Shown: in pieces, positions 7,182 through 15,951 of the stretch
Layout: the number at the start of each line of letters is the position of its first letter
How positions within the stretch are numbered: position 1 is the first letter of the stretch
Assembly: GCA_003644405.1 (NCBI GenBank)
Contig: QNCE01000003.1
Coordinates: forward strand, 1 to 42,766
From: Candidatus Omnitrophota bacterium
GTDB lineage: Bacteria > Omnitrophota > Gorgyraeia > Duberdicusellales > 4484-171
DNA: 42,766 nucleotides
Reading direction: 5' to 3'
Notes under the pieces: model-generated
What the model saw: the letters and a program-made list of their open reading frames with translations, nothing else
What the model was told of the DNA's origin: nothing
Database searches by the model: none
Made by a program: the position numbers and the translations under genes

Positions 7182-8519
7182 TTAAGTTAACTCCAATCTT
7201 TCCCTTAAGTATTCATAAACTCTATCTATCTCTACTCTTTGCTGAACCATACTATCTCTATCTCTTACGGTAACTTTTCTATCACTTAAACTCTCTACAT
7301 CCACAGTAACACAGAAAGGAGTTCCTATTTCATCTTGCCGGCGATATAGCTTACCAATAGCTGCTGTATCATCATAGACAGCAGCCATCTTATCTTTTAT
7401 ATCATAAAAAATTTTCTTAGCAAGTTCTACTAACTGAGGTTTGTTCTTAAGAAGAGGGAAAATTGCTACCTTATAAGGAGCCAAACGAGGATGAATTTTT
7501 AAAACCACTCGCACTCTTCCTTTTACTATTTCTTCAGTATAGGCATCACAAATTACTGCAAAGAAAGTCCTATCTACTCCTGCTGAAGGCTCAATTACAT
7601 AAGGAATAAATTTTTTACCTGTTTGATCATCGTAGTAATAGAAATCTTTTTTACTTACTTGAGAATGCCGGGTTAAATCATAGTCTCCTCTATCAGCTAT
7701 TCCCTCAAGCTCTGACCAACCAAAGGGAAAATTATACTCTACATCAGTGCAGGCACGGACATAATGAGCAAGTTCATCTTTTGAATGCTGACGTAACCGT
7801 AAATTTTCTTTCTTTATTCCTACCTTATCGATGTAAAAGTTATATCTGCCCTCTACCCACCAATGGTAAAATTTTTCTGCTTCTTCAGGTTTAGTAAAAT
7901 ACTCAATTTCCATTTGCTCAAACTCTTTCATTCGAAAAATAAAATTCCCTCCAGTAACTTCATTCCGAAAAGCTTTCCCAATTTGAGCAATACCGAAAGG
8001 AAGTTTCTTATGAGTAGTATTTATAACATTTATAAAGTTAGTAAAAATACCTTGAGCAGTTTCTGGGCGAAGATAAGCAATCTGTGGTTGATCCTCAGTG
8101 GCACTTATATTTGTCTTTAGCATTAAATTAAACTTTCTAGGCCTGTATTTAGAGGTATCAATACAAAAACCACAATTAGAACAACGGTAAGTGACTTTGT
8201 CTATCTTTTCCAGCTTATCTAAACGTTCTCTCTTTTTGCACTGAGGACAATCAAGAAGGAAATCAACAAATCCTTCAAGATGCCCACTGGCTACAAATAC
8301 ATCCTGATGCATTATGATTGCGCTATCTAAACCTACAATATCCTCTCTTTTCTCTACGTACTCATTCCACCAAATATCTTTTATCCTCTTTTTTACTATT
8401 GCTCCCAAAGGCCCATAATCCCAAATGCTAGAGAGCCCTCCATAGATTTCTGAACCTCCAAAGATAAATCCTCGACGTCGACAAAGAGATACAATTTTAG
8501 ACAATTTCTCTTCAGGCAT
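7182..8519 (-). CDS. glyS: Glycine--tRNA ligase, homodimeric (class II, GlyQS-type)
   Basis: A 445-residue single-chain glycyl-tRNA synthetase of the alpha-2 type (as in Thermus, Gram-positives, archaea and eukaryotes), not the alpha2-beta2 type. It starts with a class II motif region (RRGFIFGGSEIYGG at 15-28, WDYGPLGA at 33-40), has a four-Cys zinc insertion (Cys91/94, Cys113/116), motif 2 around FRNEV and motif 3 near PSAGVDRTF, then an anticodon-binding domain. The ATG at 8519 has no ribosome-binding site but follows a TATAAT box by 8 bases, so its mRNA may be nearly leaderless. It follows panB by 38 bases, the largest gap in the long array. Confidence 0.97.
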   Translation of the reverse strand: MPEEKLSKIVSLCRRRGFIFGGSEIYGGLSSIWDYGPLGAIVKKRIKDIWWNEYVEKREDIVGLDSAIIMHQDVFVASGHLEGFVDFLLDCPQCKKRERLDKLEKIDKVTYRCSNCGFCIDTSKYRPRKFNLMLKTNISATEDQPQIAYLRPETAQGIFTNFINVINTTHKKLPFGIAQIGKAFRNEVTGGNFIFRMKEFEQMEIEYFTKPEEAEKFYHWWVEGRYNFYIDKVGIKKENLRLRQHSKDELAHYVRACTDVEYNFPFGWSELEGIADRGDYDLTRHSQVSKKDFYYYDDQTGKKFIPYVIEPSAGVDRTFFAVICDAYTEEIVKGRVRVVLKIHPRLAPYKVAIFPLLKNKPQLVELAKKIFYDIKDKMAAVYDDTAAIGKLYRRQDEIGTPFCVTVDVESLSDRKVTVRDRDSMVQQRVEIDRVYEYLRERLELT

Positions 8520-8527
8520 AGATTTTT

Positions 8528-8555
8528 ATTATATCTAAAAAAAAATAAATTGCAA
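8528..8555 (-). promoter_or_regulatory. Predicted promoter of glyS
   Basis: Minus-strand TTGCAA (8555-8550), 16-base spacer, then a perfect TATAAT (8533-8528). The initiation point would fall at about 8521-8519, at or within two bases of the glyS ATG. It would be an internal promoter in the long array, serving glyS, ppdK, the sigma gene and apt. The region is very A/T-rich, so a chance match is possible. Confidence 0.45.
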
Positions 8556-8557
8556 TT

Positions 8558-9433
8558 TTATCTTCTCTTAGCCAAGTAATCCTTTAGCTTCCTAAATTCT
8601 TCTTCACTCATTGAGAAACTTTCCTCAGCTAGAGGAAAGTTCCTGCCTTTAACATCACAGATAAAATCTTTCAATGCTTTAACTATTAAGGGGTATAAAT
8701 CGCAGTAAACTCTTACAAATTTTGCTTTCATCTTCTTATACAATCCTAACAAATCATAGAGGACAAGAACCTGTCCATCACAGTGAGGACCCGCCCCTAT
8801 ACCAATGGTGGGAATCTTAAGTGATTGAGTAATTAACTCTGCTAACTGCAGGGGCAGGCACTCTAAAACTAAGCTAAATACCCCTATCCTTTGAAGCTCT
8901 CTTGCTTGTTTCAGCAAACTCAAAGCTCGATGGAATTTTTTTCCCTGTACCCGAAACCCTCCTAATTTCTGTACTGTTTGAGGAGTAAGACCAATATGCC
9001 CCATAACAGGAATTCGATTAGCTATAAGTTGGCTAGTTACTTGGAGGCAGTTAGAGAACCACTCTATCTTCACCGCCTCTGCTCCTGCTTCGTAAATAAA
9101 CTTTTTAGCATAGTAAACTGCTTTCTTAGGAGCTTTCTGATAACATACATAAGGCATATCTGCTACTACCAAGCTATGTTGGACAGCTTTCTTTACTGCT
9201 TTGGTATGCTCAAACATTTCACGAAAACTTACTTCTTTGGTAAACTCTTTTCCCAAAACTACGTTGGCAAGAGAGTCTCCTACTAAAATTATATCTAGTC
9301 CCACCTGGTCTAAAATAGAAGCAAAAGAGTAATCGTAGCAAGTAACCATAACGATTTTTTCCTTGCCTTTCTTTTTAAGCAGCTTATCTATCTTTTCCGA
9401 ATTAGAAAATGTGGAGATGCTCTCCTTTTTCAT
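8558..9433 (-). CDS. panB: 3-methyl-2-oxobutanoate hydroxymethyltransferase
   Basis: A 291-residue TIM-barrel enzyme of pantothenate/CoA synthesis that transfers a hydroxymethyl group from 5,10-methylene-THF to 2-oxoisovalerate. VGDSL (residues 51-55) with the metal-binding Asp, GHIGLTPQ, the catalytic Glu in LVLECLP, and the PTIGIGAGPHCDGQVLVLYDLLG region (given here as two halves of one conserved block) are all present. The ATG at 9433 overlaps the apbE 3' end by 32 bases; no later in-frame start fits the family before the conserved TCYDYSF at 31-37. Other pan genes are not in the window. It uses methylene-THF, linking it to the folate genes upstream. Confidence 0.96.
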   Translation of the reverse strand: MKKESISTFSNSEKIDKLLKKKGKEKIVMVTCYDYSFASILDQVGLDIILVGDSLANVVLGKEFTKEVSFREMFEHTKAVKKAVQHSLVVADMPYVCYQKAPKKAVYYAKKFIYEAGAEAVKIEWFSNCLQVTSQLIANRIPVMGHIGLTPQTVQKLGGFRVQGKKFHRALSLLKQARELQRIGVFSLVLECLPLQLAELITQSLKIPTIGIGAGPHCDGQVLVLYDLLGLYKKMKAKFVRVYCDLYPLIVKALKDFICDVKGRNFPLAEESFSMSEEEFRKLKDYLAKRR

Positions 9434-10358
9434 CTTTAGTAATTACAAAAATTTTTAATGTAGATAGGTTTTTAGAAAGAAACTCTTTTAACTTATCTAT
9501 CCCCATAATAAAAAATGCTGTGGCTAAACTATCGGCTGTAGTAGCATTCTTTGCTACCACACTCACACTTAAAATATTACCTCTTTGAGGAAAACCAGAA
9601 AAAGGGTTAATAAGATGGGAGTAAGTCTGACCTTTGTAAGTGAAAAACTGCTCGTAGTTACCTGAGGTAGCTATCGCTTGGTTATAAAGTTTGAGAGAGT
9701 AAACCAACTCACCTTTTCTTAGAGGATCACCTATCCCTACCTGCCAAAACCCTCCCTCTTTCTTACCCAAACAATAAATATCTCCTCCTGCATTAATTAA
9801 AGCACTATCTATATTGGCATCTTTTAACTTTTTCACTGCTTTATCTATCATATACCCTTTAGCAATTCCTCCTAAATCAATAATTAATCCTTTCTTTTTG
9901 ATAGTTATTGTGCCTTTTTCCTTATCTAAAAGGATATACTCCATACCTCCTATTTTCTTTATCTCCTCTATCACTTGAGAAGAAGGAAAAAACTCTTTTT
10001 TCTTATTATTTATTAAATCCTTCCAAAACTTATAAAGCGCGCCTCTGCTCACATCAAAATAGCCGCCAGTTAACTGATAAACCTGACTAGCCAAATTTAT
10101 AACTTCTATGAGTTCCTTTGACACTTTGACAGGTTTATTATAACTTCTGTTTAAAGAAGATAGTTCAGAATAAGGGGCATAAAGGTTAAAAATCTTATCT
10201 AATCTCTTAAATTCCCTATAAACTATTTTAGCCGCATCAGGGTATGGAGAAATTACCTCTAAAAATGTAGAACTAATAACAAACTTGTCTTTATAGAGGG
10301 GGGGCTGAGCACAATCTAATAAAAGAAGCAGGAGAAAAATAAAAAGTATTTTCTTCAT
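9402..10358 (-). CDS. apbE: FAD:protein FMN transferase, predicted lipoprotein
   Basis: A 318-residue ApbE-family enzyme that attaches FMN covalently to a threonine of target proteins such as Rnf or Nqr subunits. A lipoprotein signal with lipobox LLDC (Cys16) predicts export and membrane anchoring, as usual for the family. The core motifs INAGGDIY, GIGDP, SGNYEQFF and the Mg-binding region with TTADSLATAFF are present. No flavinylation target is encoded in the window, which implies Rnf/Nqr-like or other flavinylated proteins elsewhere in the genome. It lies 9 bases after polX and overlaps panB. Confidence 0.95.
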   Translation of the reverse strand: MKKILFIFLLLLLLDCAQPPLYKDKFVISSTFLEVISPYPDAAKIVYREFKRLDKIFNLYAPYSELSSLNRSYNKPVKVSKELIEVINLASQVYQLTGGYFDVSRGALYKFWKDLINNKKKEFFPSSQVIEEIKKIGGMEYILLDKEKGTITIKKKGLIIDLGGIAKGYMIDKAVKKLKDANIDSALINAGGDIYCLGKKEGGFWQVGIGDPLRKGELVYSLKLYNQAIATSGNYEQFFTYKGQTYSHLINPFSGFPQRGNILSVSVVAKNATTADSLATAFFIMGIDKLKEFLSKNLSTLKIFVITKDEKGEHLHIF

Positions 10359-10367
10359 AGAAGTATT

Positions 10368-12092
10368 CTATTTTTTTAACCACTTCAGAAGCTTATCCAA
10401 AGACCAACAATTCAAAACATCTTCTTTCTCCAACCATCCTCTTCTTGCTACACTTACTCCCAAATCCATATTAAGCATCTGATCAAGAATATGGGCATCG
10501 GTTCCTAAAGCAATTTTTACTTTTTTTGCTCGTGCGCGCATACAGTTTATATCATTTAAATCCAACCTCTGCGGAAAACAGTTAAGTTCTAAGGCAACTT
10601 GATAATCACTAGCCACTTTGAGGATTTCATCAAAATCAATTTCGTAAGAATCTCTTACTCCGAAAAGTCTCCCTGTGGGATGAGCAATAACATGCACGTA
10701 CTTATTTTTACAAGCACTTACTATTCTCTTAGTGAGTTGGTGTTGGGGCTGTTTAAATCCTGAATGAATAGCAGCAATAACTAAATCGAACTCCTTTAAA
10801 ACACTATCAGGATAATCAAGGCTTCCGTCGTTTAAAATATCCACTTCTGTACCGCATAAAACCTTTACTTTTTTAAGTTGGCGATTAATCTTTCTTACTT
10901 CTTCAATCTTAGCATAAACGTCTTTTACAGAAACCCCTCCTGCCACTTTAAGTCCTTGAGAGTGATCACAAATTCCTACATATTGGTAACCCATCCTCTC
11001 TGCATAAAGAGCTATATCCTTTATAGTAGATGTTCCATCACTATACTTAGAGTGAACATGTAAATCACCTTTAATATCCTTCCTATCTATAATTTTAGGT
11101 AGTTTATTCTTTAAGGCTAACTCTACTTCTCCTCTATCCTCTCTTAACTCGGGAGCAACAAAAGGCATCTTAAAAAGTTCAAAGATTTCCTCCTCAGTTC
11201 TACCTGCTACCTTTTTTTCTTTACCCTTAGTTAAAGCAAATACCCCATACTCATTTATCTTGTAGCCATCTTTACTTGCCAGTTGTCTTAACTTTATATT
11301 AAATGCTTTAGAACCGGTAAAGTACATAAGAGCTGAACCAAAGCTTTCTTTCTCTACTACTCTTAAATCAACTTGAATTTCATTCTCACCTGCTCTCACT
11401 GAAGACTTGGTCTCTCCTTTAGCAAGAACTTCTCTAACATAACTTAAATTCACAAACTTATCCATAACTTCAGAAGGATTTTTAGAAACTATAAGGATAT
11501 CTATATCTCTTATCGTTTCTTTTCTCCTCCTTACAGAACCAGCTACTTCAATTTTTTCTACTTCCTTCATTTGCCTTAAAGGTTCTAAAAAACCTTCTGC
11601 TATTTTTAAAGCAAGATAAAGGGGTGTTCTTTCTCTTCCCTTCTTTAGGAGACTAATGCCTTTTAAAATATTCTCCTCAGTCTTTTCTCTTATACCATCT
11701 AACTTCCTTAACTTACCACTTTTAGCAGCCTCTTCTAACTTTCCTATAGAATCTATCTTAAGTTTTTCATAAATAAGCTTTACTGTCTTAGGACCTAAAC
11801 CAGGTATTTCCATCATCTCTAATAAACCCTTAGGCACCTCCTTTTTTAACTTCTCATACTGAGTTAACGTCCCTGTCTTGATTATCTCCTTTATCTTATT
11901 AGCTAAATCTTGACCTATACCGGGAAGAGAGGTAAGTTTATTCTCTTTAGCAAAGACTTCTACATCTTGAGTAAGGCTTTCTATATTCTGACTCGCTTTC
12001 TCGTAAGCTCTAATTCGAAAAGGATTTTCTCCTTTGAGCTCTAAGAGCTTAGCAATCTCTCTAAAAATATCAGCTACAAGCTTATTTTTCAT
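10368..12092 (-). CDS. polX: DNA polymerase X family protein with PHP domain
   Basis: A 574-residue bacterial/archaeal PolX. The N-terminal part has paired helix-hairpin-helix motifs (SLPGIGQDLANKI and IPGLGPKTVKLIY) and a polymerase-beta-like nucleotidyltransferase core (AGSVRRRKETIRDIDIL with a third Asp in IQVDLRVV). The C-terminal PHP domain starts near residue 345 with DLHVHSKYSDG and carries the metal-binding His/Asp set, expected to give 3'-5' exonuclease activity. The likely role is gap-filling base-excision repair. The start overlaps the queF stop as ATGA. Length is normal. Confidence 0.95.
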   Translation of the reverse strand: MKNKLVADIFREIAKLLELKGENPFRIRAYEKASQNIESLTQDVEVFAKENKLTSLPGIGQDLANKIKEIIKTGTLTQYEKLKKEVPKGLLEMMEIPGLGPKTVKLIYEKLKIDSIGKLEEAAKSGKLRKLDGIREKTEENILKGISLLKKGRERTPLYLALKIAEGFLEPLRQMKEVEKIEVAGSVRRRKETIRDIDILIVSKNPSEVMDKFVNLSYVREVLAKGETKSSVRAGENEIQVDLRVVEKESFGSALMYFTGSKAFNIKLRQLASKDGYKINEYGVFALTKGKEKKVAGRTEEEIFELFKMPFVAPELREDRGEVELALKNKLPKIIDRKDIKGDLHVHSKYSDGTSTIKDIALYAERMGYQYVGICDHSQGLKVAGGVSVKDVYAKIEEVRKINRQLKKVKVLCGTEVDILNDGSLDYPDSVLKEFDLVIAAIHSGFKQPQHQLTKRIVSACKNKYVHVIAHPTGRLFGVRDSYEIDFDEILKVASDYQVALELNCFPQRLDLNDINCMRARAKKVKIALGTDAHILDQMLNMDLGVSVARRGWLEKEDVLNCWSLDKLLKWLKK

Positions 12093-12535
12093 CCTTTAAT
12101 AAACTTAAGGTTTAAAGGATATGAAGTAGACACTTTGTTCTTAATTCCTCCTCGTGCGGTAAACTCTCCTATAACCAAAATTTCATAGGGCTCTATGGTT
12201 TTTTTTAAATCTATTAAAATTTTATTTACTGCGTGCTCATTATAAATTTTAACGTTGCGGTAAGCGTAGAGATAGTACTTTAGAGACTTAAGCTCTATCA
12301 ACTTCTTTTTAGGAACATACTTTATAGTAAGTCTAGCGAAATCAGGAAGTCCTGAAAAAGGACAAAGACAAGTAAATTCATCAGTAGTAAGTTCTACTAT
12401 AGTTTTACGTTGAGAATAAAGATAATCAATAGTCTTAAGAATTGATGTATCTATATCTTGAGGAAGAAACGTTTGGCCTTGTGTTTTCTTTGCTTTTTTT
12501 TCTATTTCTGATTCCTTCCTATCTGAATAAATCAT
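12089..12535 (-). CDS. queF: NADPH-dependent 7-cyano-7-deazaguanine reductase (preQ0 reductase)
   Basis: A 148-residue short-form QueF of the unimodular T-fold type that reduces the nitrile of preQ0 to preQ1 for queuosine synthesis. The catalytic Cys58 is in TCLCPFSGLPDF with Asp65, and the substrate/NADPH motif ELKSLKYYLYAYRN (81-94) is intact, followed by His101 from NEHAVN. Its product is the substrate of Tgt, encoded upstream in the same array (30766-31887). The genes for earlier steps (queD, queE, queC) are not in the window. It is joined to recO and polX by ATGA overlaps on both sides. Confidence 0.95.
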   Translation of the reverse strand: MIYSDRKESEIEKKAKKTQGQTFLPQDIDTSILKTIDYLYSQRKTIVELTTDEFTCLCPFSGLPDFARLTIKYVPKKKLIELKSLKYYLYAYRNVKIYNEHAVNKILIDLKKTIEPYEILVIGEFTARGGIKNKVSTSYPLNLKFIKG

Positions 12536-13260
12536 TGTAGATAAAGATTACTAAATAGATTAAAATTTAAATGGTGTGTAAGAAATCCATTTAAAATATT
12601 TAAAATTTCCTCTTCATCGTTAGAACTAGGTTCTATCCTGAGTACCAGGGGAAAATCTGTATTCTGAATATAAGAAATAATAGCAACTACCGAAGAACTG
12701 ATAGGAAAGACATCGGGATAAAAAGCTCGACATGTCTCGCAGAGAAGCCCTCCGCAAGAGATACTAAAAGAAAAGCCCAAAGATAACTTCTTATGACACT
12801 TAATACACTTAGTAAACTCTGGCTTGAATCCACAAAAAGTTAAAAACTTGGTAAAAAAAATACACAACAGTTTCGTAAGTCGATAATGGGTAAGAGATGA
12901 GAGAGAATTTTTAAGAAGGGAAAACACCAAAGGATTTTTGTCCCAAAGAGGAAGAGTTTTGTCAACAATCTCTATAAATTTACAAGCAACAGAGTTCTTC
13001 CCTAAATTCTTTCTTAAAAATGGAAAATCTTTAATTAAATCAGCGAATGATATAAGCCACAGAGTAGACCTTTTAGGGTAAAATACAAACTCGTTGTAAG
13101 TGAAAATATCCATAGAAGAGGAAAATTCTTTTTTAAGAGTGTAGAAGCCTTTTAAAATACCATTAATTTTACCAAACCTTTTAGTGAATACAGTAACAAT
13201 CAAACTTGTTTCTCTAAAATTCATCCTTTTGAGTACAAACCCAAAATCTTTAGCAATCAT
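12532..13260 (-). CDS. recO: DNA repair protein RecO
   Basis: A 242-residue RecO: an N-terminal OB fold (residues 1-80; KDFGFVLKRMNFRETSLIV typical of the family start) followed by a helical domain with a four-Cys zinc site (Cys152/155 and Cys174/177). RecO anneals SSB-coated DNA and loads RecA with RecR in recombinational repair. The sequence is diverged but the architecture and length are right. It overlaps ybeY by 11 bases and queF by ATGA. RecR and RecF are not in the window. Confidence 0.9.
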   Translation of the reverse strand: MIAKDFGFVLKRMNFRETSLIVTVFTKRFGKINGILKGFYTLKKEFSSSMDIFTYNEFVFYPKRSTLWLISFADLIKDFPFLRKNLGKNSVACKFIEIVDKTLPLWDKNPLVFSLLKNSLSSLTHYRLTKLLCIFFTKFLTFCGFKPEFTKCIKCHKKLSLGFSFSISCGGLLCETCRAFYPDVFPISSSVVAIISYIQNTDFPLVLRIEPSSNDEEEILNILNGFLTHHLNFNLFSNLYLQ

Positions 13261-13675
13261 TCTCCAAAAAAAGTAAAACCTCTTTTTCTTTTTTCTGCAT
13301 TTTTCTTTTTTCCGCTAAATTTTTATCTCTATACCCTAAAAGGTGAAGTAATCCATGGATAATACAAAGAAGAAGCTCTCTTCTAAAAGAGGTCCGATAT
13401 AATTTAGCGTTATTAGCCACTTCTTCTGTAGAAATAATCACCTCCCCTAAGAGACCATCTGGGTAGTTATCTGCTAAAGGGAATGCAATGACGTCAGTAG
13501 AGGTATTTTTTTTAAAATACTTTGCGTTTAGCTTCTTTATTAAATCATTACTACAAAAAGTTAAGTTAACTTCTTTTTGAACCCTTAAGAAACGTAAAAT
13601 CTTCTCAACTTTTCTCCTAATCTCTCTTAGATTAACTTTCTTTCTGGTTTGGAGATTTTTTATTCGGACTTTCAT
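13250..13675 (-). CDS. ybeY: Endoribonuclease YbeY (rRNA maturation factor), variant metal site
   Basis: A 141-residue YbeY/UPF0054 protein, a metal-dependent endoribonuclease that matures the 16S rRNA 3' end and takes part in ribosome quality control. The STDVIAFPL segment (59-67) and GEVIIS (78-83) are characteristic. The zinc motif H-x3-H-x5-H is present only as His107 and His111; the third position is Asp117 (GYRDK instead of GYDHE). Asp can still coordinate a metal, so activity may remain. It sits in the classic phoH–HD phosphohydrolase–ybeY order, overlapping the HD gene by 44 bases and recO by 11. Confidence 0.93.
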   Translation of the reverse strand: MKVRIKNLQTRKKVNLREIRRKVEKILRFLRVQKEVNLTFCSNDLIKKLNAKYFKKNTSTDVIAFPLADNYPDGLLGEVIISTEEVANNAKLYRTSFRRELLLCIIHGLLHLLGYRDKNLAEKRKMQKKEKEVLLFLENDC

Positions 13676-15017
13676 CCTTAGGGTAATTTATCCGAGTATG
13701 GAATATAGCATTTAAAATACGGATAAAACTCTGAGTTATGCGCTCCAAATCTCTAAGAGTAAGACTACTTTCATCTAACTCTCCTTCCATAAATTTTTTC
13801 CTTATCACCTCTCTTACCATCTCCTCCACTCGAGAAGGTGTAGGTTCCTCTAACGTGCGGGAAAGAGCCTCAACAGTATCTGCTAAAGCTACAATCGCTA
13901 CCTCTTTTGACTGGGGACGTGGCCCAGGATAACGGTATTCTTCTTTGTGTTCTTTGTCAGGCTCCAGTTCCTTGGCTCTTTGATAGAAGTAGTAGACTAA
14001 ACTTCTGCCATGGTGCTGGTGAATGAAATCTATTATCCGAGGATTAAGATGGTATTTTTTTGCTAACTCTACACCTTCTTTTACATGATTTATAATAATT
14101 AACTTACTTATGGAGGGTTTAAGTCTTTTATGAACATCTTGATAGGGAATTTGATTCTCTACGAAGTAGTGCGGTTTGATAACCTTACCTATATCATGAT
14201 AGTATGCTCCTACTCTGGCTAGAAGAGAATTTGCTCCAATCGCTTCAGCAGCTGCTTCCGCTAGATTAGCTACTACCAACGAGTGCTGATAAGTTCCTGG
14301 AGCTTCTAAGATCATTCTCCTCAAGAGAGGATGATTAAAATCAGAAAGCTCTAGTAAGGAGATATTAGTCACTACCTTAAAAATGAATTCAAATATAGGA
14401 AGAATACCAATAACTACAATAGAAGATGCAACTCCATTGATAAGACAAATTCTAAGAAGATCTAAGTTGAGAGAGGAAATACTAAACCCGGTTTGAGAGT
14501 TCTCTACTGTAAAAGCGATGAAGAATTGGATAAAACCAGCAACTACTCCTGCTCTTATAATCTGTAATCTTCTCCTTAACCGGTAGCTTAAAAGAGCCGT
14601 AGATAAAGATGCACAAAATAAAGAAATGCCTACATCGAAACTGCCTCCCTGCATACTTGCAGAAAGATAAGAGATAAATATGGAAAATAAGAGCGCTAAC
14701 TCTAAATTATCAAACAAAAAAGTAACTAACATTATGAAACCAATAGCAGGAATAGCATAGCCTGATTGTCTAAAAGTCACTGTAGTAAAAAAAGCAATTA
14801 TTACTCCAATGCTTGTTAAAAGAAGCAAATCTATATAAGAAGGCAAATCTTCTATCTTTCTAAAAAATTTAGCATAGACAAAAAGAAGTAAAGCAAGGAT
14901 AAGAGGAGAGAAATCTATACTATAGAGATAGAAAACAAAGCCACTTATTAAGAAAAAGCTGGCAGAAAGAGATATAGTTCCTAGATGGAATTTATTCTTT
15001 TTCGTAAAAATCTTCAT
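13632..15017 (-). CDS. Short 7TM-HD phosphohydrolase (PgpH/YqfF-like)
   Basis: A 461-residue membrane protein with about seven hydrophobic segments in residues 12-215, followed by a cytoplasmic HD domain: PGTYQHSLVVANLAEAAAEA (240-259), the His274-Asp275 pair in YYHDIGK, later His at 311 and 335-336, and a final Asp in ALADTVEALSR. This matches the C-terminal two-thirds of PgpH/YqfF, whose characterised members hydrolyse cyclic di-AMP. The large extracytoplasmic 7TMR-HDED domain that normally precedes the membrane part (full length about 700) is absent. The start overlaps the phoH 3' end. No c-di-AMP cyclase gene is in the window, so the substrate is inferred. Confidence 0.88.
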   Translation of the reverse strand: MKIFTKKNKFHLGTISLSASFFLISGFVFYLYSIDFSPLILALLLFVYAKFFRKIEDLPSYIDLLLLTSIGVIIAFFTTVTFRQSGYAIPAIGFIMLVTFLFDNLELALLFSIFISYLSASMQGGSFDVGISLFCASLSTALLSYRLRRRLQIIRAGVVAGFIQFFIAFTVENSQTGFSISSLNLDLLRICLINGVASSIVVIGILPIFEFIFKVVTNISLLELSDFNHPLLRRMILEAPGTYQHSLVVANLAEAAAEAIGANSLLARVGAYYHDIGKVIKPHYFVENQIPYQDVHKRLKPSISKLIIINHVKEGVELAKKYHLNPRIIDFIHQHHGRSLVYYFYQRAKELEPDKEHKEEYRYPGPRPQSKEVAIVALADTVEALSRTLEEPTPSRVEEMVREVIRKKFMEGELDESSLTLRDLERITQSFIRILNAIFHTRINYPKDESPNKKSPNQKES

Positions 15018-15936
15018 AAGCTTGAATTATTTTCTGAATTAAAGGATGCCTAACCACATCTTTTTTAGTAAGGTAAACAAATTTTATCCCTTTTATAGGT
15101 TTTAAAATTTTTACTGCTTCCATTAACCCAATAGGTTTTCCTCCTGGTAGGTCACTTTGAGTAATATCTCCTGTGATTACTGTTTTGGAATCAAACCCTA
15201 AACGAGTAAGAAACATCTTAAGCTGCTCAGAAGTACAGTTTTGTGCCTCATCCAGAATGATGAAAGCATTATTTAAAGTCCTTCCCCGCATGTAGGCTAA
15301 AGGAGCAATTTCAATAACTCCTGTCTCTAAATACTCCTCAATGGTATCCGGCTCCATCATATCGTACAAAGCATCGTAAAGAGGTCTTAAGTAAGGACCT
15401 AGCTTCTGGTACATATCACCAGGTAGAAAACCTAAAGATTCTCCCGCTTCAATTGCTGGACGGGTTAAAATTATCCTACTTACCTTTTGGTTGGTAAGGT
15501 AATTTACTGCGTAGGCCATAGCTAGGTAAGTTTTTCCTGTACCCGCAGGCCCAATAACAAAAGTTATATCGTAATCCTTCATTGCTAGGAGATACTTTTT
15601 CTGTCCTTCAGTTTTGGGAAAAACAAATCTTTTCTTAGGGGAAGGAACCTTTATTCTAAATGACTGTAGATAATCATCTAAATCTGTAGCTGAAGAAAAG
15701 TTTAACTCTAACTCCTTTGGAGTAAAAACGATACCTCTCTTAAAAAGCTCATACATCTTACCAAGTAAATTAGCTACTTTTTCTACCTGTTTCTCTCCCC
15801 CCTTTACTGAAATACCTTCACTCCTTAGAATAATCTGAACCTTAAATTTTTTTTCGAGCTCTTTAACGTTTTTATCTCCTACACCAAAGAGTGACTTTAT
15901 AAACTCGTTATCCTTAATCTCTATAAGTTTTTCCAT
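14992..15936 (-). CDS. phoH: PhoH-like ATPase
   Basis: A 314-residue PhoH-family P-loop protein. The N-terminal 60 residues form a KH-like nucleic-acid-binding segment, followed by the ATPase core with Walker A GPAGTGKT (129-136) and Walker B AFIILDEAQN (224-233). The family is linked to RNA metabolism, and its recurrent neighbour YbeY is found two genes downstream. The biochemical role is not settled. It starts 15 bases after the LysM lipoprotein gene and overlaps the HD phosphohydrolase gene by 26 bases. The length matches the PhoH (YbeZ) type. Confidence 0.94.
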   Translation of the reverse strand: MEKLIEIKDNEFIKSLFGVGDKNVKELEKKFKVQIILRSEGISVKGGEKQVEKVANLLGKMYELFKRGIVFTPKELELNFSSATDLDDYLQSFRIKVPSPKKRFVFPKTEGQKKYLLAMKDYDITFVIGPAGTGKTYLAMAYAVNYLTNQKVSRIILTRPAIEAGESLGFLPGDMYQKLGPYLRPLYDALYDMMEPDTIEEYLETGVIEIAPLAYMRGRTLNNAFIILDEAQNCTSEQLKMFLTRLGFDSKTVITGDITQSDLPGGKPIGLMEAVKILKPIKGIKFVYLTKKDVVRHPLIQKIIQAYEDFYEKE

Positions 15937-15951
15937 TCTCTACCTCTGGGA

